Origin: Tubiluchus corallicola
Lineage: Eukaryota; Priapulida; Priapulimorpha; Priapulimorphida; Tubiluchidae
Length of the DNA stretch: 64,000 nt
Assembly: GCA_030141605.1 (NCBI GenBank)
Contig: JAQGDQ010000115.1
Span: 342,501-406,500 of the forward strand
Direction: 5' to 3'
The notes below the pieces were generated by a model. It made no database searches and was not told the DNA's origin. It worked only from the letters and a program-made list of their open reading frames with translations. Positions 59,410 to 64,000 of this stretch are shown piece after piece (positions within the stretch are counted from its first letter, which is position 1; the number at the start of each line of letters is the position of its first letter). The translations under genes were made by a program, and so were the position numbers.

Positions 59410-62400
59410 TATTGATTTCTATTACTGCTGAAACAATATGAATGCACGTTAGCCCTGCCTACAAGCTGCTGAAATAGTAAAATGCAGCGAAGTTCAAATA
59501 ATAAAATTTTAGATTTTTTAAATTACTGCTTTACTGTACAATTACCTATTGCTAGACTCATTTTGCTATTTCTATGCTTGTCACATCATGACATATAGAA
59601 GAAAATGTCCAAATTCTATGCAAAGTAAATTTTTTTAATAAGAGCCTTTAAATTTTGTACAAATTAAACAGTGTCTGTTTTGTAAATTATGTGAGAAAGT
59701 AATGTATGTTTTATCAAGTACGAGGAAAAAAGGATACATGTATGTGTGTACTTATGTATTTTGTGTGTATATTTGTTCAAAGATATTATATATGTGTATG
59801 CAATTTACAAATACAATATTTAGATGATAATTGTGAACTCATATCGTTTCAATTGTGTAGAAAGTTTTTGGCCACTTTTTGAACCATACTTGCTAATGTT
59901 ATGCCAAAAGCTAAAATCTTTACAAATGTTTTAAACACTTTAATTCTGTTATGTTTTAGTTTAGTATTAAACTGAATCGTAATCGACAATGTTGAATCTT
60001 TTGTCGTTGCTACAGTACGAAACAGCAGTATTTTTGTATATATTTGTGCCTATCTTCCATTAGGCCTCAAATTTAAAGCACATGCTGCTGTTTGGCTTCG
60101 CAGCAAATTTACATGGTCCCATTGTCAAGCCAATCGAGTAAAGAGCAGTATCTACGGAGGCCATACGCTGAATCGCTTTAACTGTATTTACAAAACAACG
60201 GGTTGACTTCTTTTTTGGTACAAAAGCAGTCAATCAGATGCTTATGTTGGAAAGTTTCATCTTTAATGGCGGTATATTTATTTGGGGGCAGCACTGCAAA
60301 CTTTGATTGCATTTTTCTCAAAAGTAAATATTTGTAGTTACTGGCCTTTATTTTTACACGGCTGAATGTGTTTTATTGCACAAACTATCAACATACGTTG
60401 TTGTTGATGTTGTTTTGATAGCGCTGTTATTAAAAGTTGTACGTTCTTCTTTAGGCCGACTTTCAATTTGAAACATGTCTTACTAAAAATCATTTCAATT
60501 AACTCAGAAATCAATGAGAAAGCTGTGCAGAATAGAATTTACGATTTTATTACATAAATGAAATGATGACGAAATTCTGATTTATGCCAAAAGATCATAA
60601 CATTGACATTGCACAATGTAATCTAGCCTTAATCTACACGTCATATTCCCCACCTTCAATGCCTTTGAACTTTTTATCAATCTGTAGTGCTTATACAACT
60701 CATACAGTGCATTTTTGCAAGCCTTATCATGGAAAGTTACCCATTGCGCAAAAACTACTGCTTAAAATAAAATTTCATTACAAATAAAAGAAAGAACGCC
60801 ATCTGTTTAGTAAAAATGCAACAAAATCTCAATATTGACAAAACTGTAGTTACTGCTCTTTGCACGGCAGTATTAATAACGCGATTAAATAAATTCCCTA
60901 TAAAAATAATGTGTTGGTATATACCGTTTCTTTGGCATGGCTCGGATTTAGACTAGAAAAGTCAGTAAACAACTGATTTATTATTATTTTAACTGTTTTT
61001 TCTTAATAATTATAACTACAAAACACTTTTTTCGTAAATTTGTTGCCTAATTAATTCGAAAAAATGAAATGCTTTACTATTTTCAATGCGTCGTGTTGGG
61101 TATCAGTGCGTGTCCGGATAGTACGCCTTCATATAGAAGACGTATGTATAGGAACGTCTTTTAGGATCAGAATCACTATGAAGAAAGAGCAGTATACGTT
61201 ACTACTAAATCAGTCAATGTCAAAAAACCTGACAGACTCACAAACTGCATGGGTTTGGCATAGGGGGCGGCATGGCTAAAGAATCGTTATGCATGTTAAT
61301 TGTGAGACATCAAAATTAAAACATTCTGCTATGAACTTGCAGTGTTTAGGAGCAAGTAGAACAAGAGTAGAACTTCCTGTAAAGAATTCACCTTTTCACA
61401 TACACAAATTGCACTCAACGGGTATTTTATGCACATTTTACTGTTTTTTAAACATAGCTTATTTGGTTCAGATTAGGCTGTTTTTAAAACTGATTCACGA
61501 ATCCGTGAATGTACAAGCAAAGGCACAGAAAAAAAGTAATGCAAATGCAACAAAATCAAATAGTTATACATTCACACAAATACACATAAACAAAGAAATA
61601 TACACGCAAAGTTAGCAGACGTGACGCAATAAATAATATAACAATTGAATAATAACAATGGCTGTCTTAACATTTACCGTAAAATACATAAAAGGAATCC
61701 TGAGTTCTGATCACATAAAGACATTTGGTTCTCCAGATGTAATTTTGAATGCTATCAAAACTTTACAATTAATAGCAAGATTTAAAATCATCACTTCCAC
61801 AAAGATGCAACGACAGCAGTTCACTATTACTATATTGTAAAATATTGATAGTTAAAAGCAATAATTATTGACTGAACATAGCATCTATTTTTTGACAATA
61901 TAGTGAATGCATTATAGGAAGAAATGTTCTGAGTTTTCAAAATAATAATCACAACCACAATTTGGAAATTTCCACACTACGGGAACTTGGTATTTTATGC
62001 ACATTTTGTTCAGACCGATTACATGGGTCTTTGATTTTGTGCTACGCTTGGTGCTCACAAGCAAGAGTAGAGATTTTACAGAAGGTGCTACTGCAATACG
62101 ATCTGTCACCCGTAGAAAACAGCACACCCTGCGGATATATCAAATCAAGCAGACTCAAAATGTTTAAAAAGACAGGTTTATTGTGAGATAAACGTGCAAA
62201 GGAACACGTATTTGAAAAATGTGACAATTTCTTAAAGAACGATTGGAGTTATATTAATTTTGTTTGTGCGTTGTTTCTTCTGGGACACTCTATGTAATGG
62301 TAGGTAACACAGGTTACTTCCGCTAGTTATTCTATGCTTCGTTTAAACATTTGACGAAAAATTTAGGCCGCATGCTGTACAATAGGCCAAACATGAATAT

Positions 62401-63822
62401 AACACCTGTACAAATGGACGGATAATCGTTTCAATAATATCAAGTTGCGCTAGCTCTATGAAAAGTTTTATGGACGTAATATTATTAGTAAAATGTGCAC
62501 ACGTATAGCTTTGCTAGACGTATATGACGCAAAGTAAGTATGCATAGGTAACCTCACTGTTGCTTTTATTAACTCTCACAGTATACTTTATTGAACTTTT
62601 TGCCCACTGGAACTCCCGTTTCGAAACCCGCCTTTTGCCACGTCACAGACATGCCTTTACACGGGAAGTCACGAATGTCGTGCCTCTAAATCACGTGAAC
62701 TGAACGATAACTTAGCGCTCAGATTGTACGTAGGTTGAATTTTCAGGAAGTCTCATAAAAGATTCAATTCAGTTGTTTTTTGTCGATAAATTCGCACGTT
62801 TAGCGGACGAATTGGCGTTTCTTAACTTTGAGCTTTTATTTTTTTGTTTTTTGTTCAACCTACATCACAATTTGGATACAATATGCATGTATTTGTATTT
62901 GTCGTTTGCAAACAGACGTGGGCTTTACAGATGAACATGACAAAAACGCTGCAAAACGTTCGGGCCACCCAGCCATTAACATAAATAGCACACAAAACGG
63001 ATTACAGTAGTTTGATCGACAAGTGGTGGTCAACAATAAATGATGATCAGTGAACAGTTTATCATATAAGATGTAAACTATTAATATTACCTATAGGATT
63101 TTAGTGATGATTGAAGCATAAACATGTAACCCGGAGTGAAACAATTACATAGCACACAAAGTATTCGTTAGGCCTTTGTGGTTTCTTAGTGTTTTGCGTG
63201 ACAAGAGTTTGCCCTGTGAATGCTATTTCTTCTAGTGTCTTGTCTTTATAGTGTAATGAGCGCACAATCACCAAATGTCGGAAGTGAACCGAAAAAGTGG
63301 AAAGCGCAAAACGTCAGAATATGCTCCAGATTTGAACCCATTCAAATTACAAGTCGCCGGAACTCACTAAACTATTAAATCACACAGTCACATCAGAATA
63401 GGTCTTGATGCTACATGTATCTGTAGGCCTATTAATTTCTCGCCAACTACCATATTTGTGTGCGTGTACTTAAAATTAAATTAAAACCTTGCCTGCAACT
63501 AGAGGCCATTTATGCAAATATGCATATAATTGACATAATGTTGTCTTGATTATGGCAGGCATTCATTAGTTCTAGTTACGTAATTATTTTTATTATTCAT
63601 TACAACCTACTCAAGTCCTACTGTATATATATCACGTATATTGGTTTAGTATGTATGTCACAGAAGCCCGCACAGTCCATAAATTTGCTGTACACTGCAT
63701 CGGTTAATATCGGACGATTTTTAAGTACAGTGTTTATTGATTTTCTGGATGAAAATTGCCGTGTAATATTACAGCACAGTTTGGCTGAGTCCCGTCCCAG
63801 TGTGAAATGACACAGTCTCTAG
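59410..63822. other. Long region without a confident gene
   Basis: Only short frames. The more protein-like pieces are 62916-63008 (+), after the acceptor-like GCAAACAG (VGFTDEHDKNAAKRSGHPAI then a stop), and two overlapping frames starting at 63256 and 63275 (+). None has a partner exon that could be joined with confidence. Confidence 0.4.
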
Positions 63823-63957
63823 ATCTTAGCATATACTATTGTGGCAGTTGTGGTAATTGTAGCTTGCATAGTGATTTGTTATTTTTCTTTTGTAGGTTCA
63901 ACTGTATTTCGTAACGCTTCTTCTGGTTTTGAAGTAAAAGATATTAAACTGATATGA
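63823..63957 (+). CDS. Possible terminal exon with a transmembrane segment
   Basis: After CAGTCTCTAG an open frame of 44 codons reads ILAYTIVAVVVIVACIVICY, then FSFVGSTVFRN, ending in FEVKDIKLI and TGA at 63955. It looks like a single-pass membrane segment with a short cytoplasmic tail. A stronger acceptor, TTTTTCTTTTGTAG at 63895, is in the same frame and would drop the hydrophobic part. No upstream exon was identified, so this may be chance; the gene's other exons would have to lie in the unassigned region to the left. Confidence 0.3.
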   Translation: MLAYTIVAVVVIVACIVICYFSFVGSTVFRNASSGFEVKDIKLI

Positions 63958-64000
63958 ACTTGAGCGAATAACGTCACGCCACGTACAGCAATGACGTCAG

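Overview
This is an AT-rich (by eye about two thirds A+T) animal nuclear genome window. The genes are split by many GT-AG introns, intergenic spaces are long, and there are microsatellites and several short cut-and-paste transposon copies. The gene set (AGTPBP1, ZFR) is metazoan. The species cannot be fixed from sequence alone; an invertebrate, perhaps a marine one such as a tunicate or sponge, would fit. No prokaryotic, organellar or CRISPR-like feature was seen.

Layout. (1) About 433-16243, minus strand: the first 16 coding exons (865 codons) of an AGTPBP1/CCP1 (Nna1) cytosolic carboxypeptidase. They encode the armadillo-like N-terminal region, a low-complexity linker and the start of the CCP N-domain. 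The catalytic M14 domain lies off the left edge. Every splice phase joins, but only with a 14-nt microexon. (2) 16.2-22.6 kb: intergenic, with a 1,317-bp hAT-type element that has a perfect 8-bp target duplication and a smaller nested element, then a related element and microsatellites. (3) 22641-46519, plus strand: a complete 21-exon ZFR (zinc finger RNA-binding protein) gene of 908 codons with three C2H2 fingers and a DZF domain. It carries a hAT element in intron 12 and a duplicated, dead piece of the third-finger exon in intron 9. (4) 48052-50562, minus: a two-exon secreted leucine-rich-repeat protein, with a hAT element in its intron. (5) 51366-52247 and 53912-54754, minus: two intronless tandem paralogues encoding C2H2 zinc-finger proteins with conserved ends and a diverged middle. 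(6) 54.8-64 kb: no confident gene; two inverted-repeat elements, a CA microsatellite and, at the extreme right, a possible terminal exon with a transmembrane segment.

The genes do not form a pathway. AGTPBP1 removes glutamates from tubulin tails, ZFR binds RNA and acts in splicing and RNA editing control, and the zinc-finger pair probably act as nuclear regulators. The most distinctive content is the transposon set: at least five hAT-like non-autonomous copies with recognisable 8-bp target duplications, plus scattered 5S-rRNA-like fragments in AGTPBP1 introns. I found no clear sign of a wholly new system.
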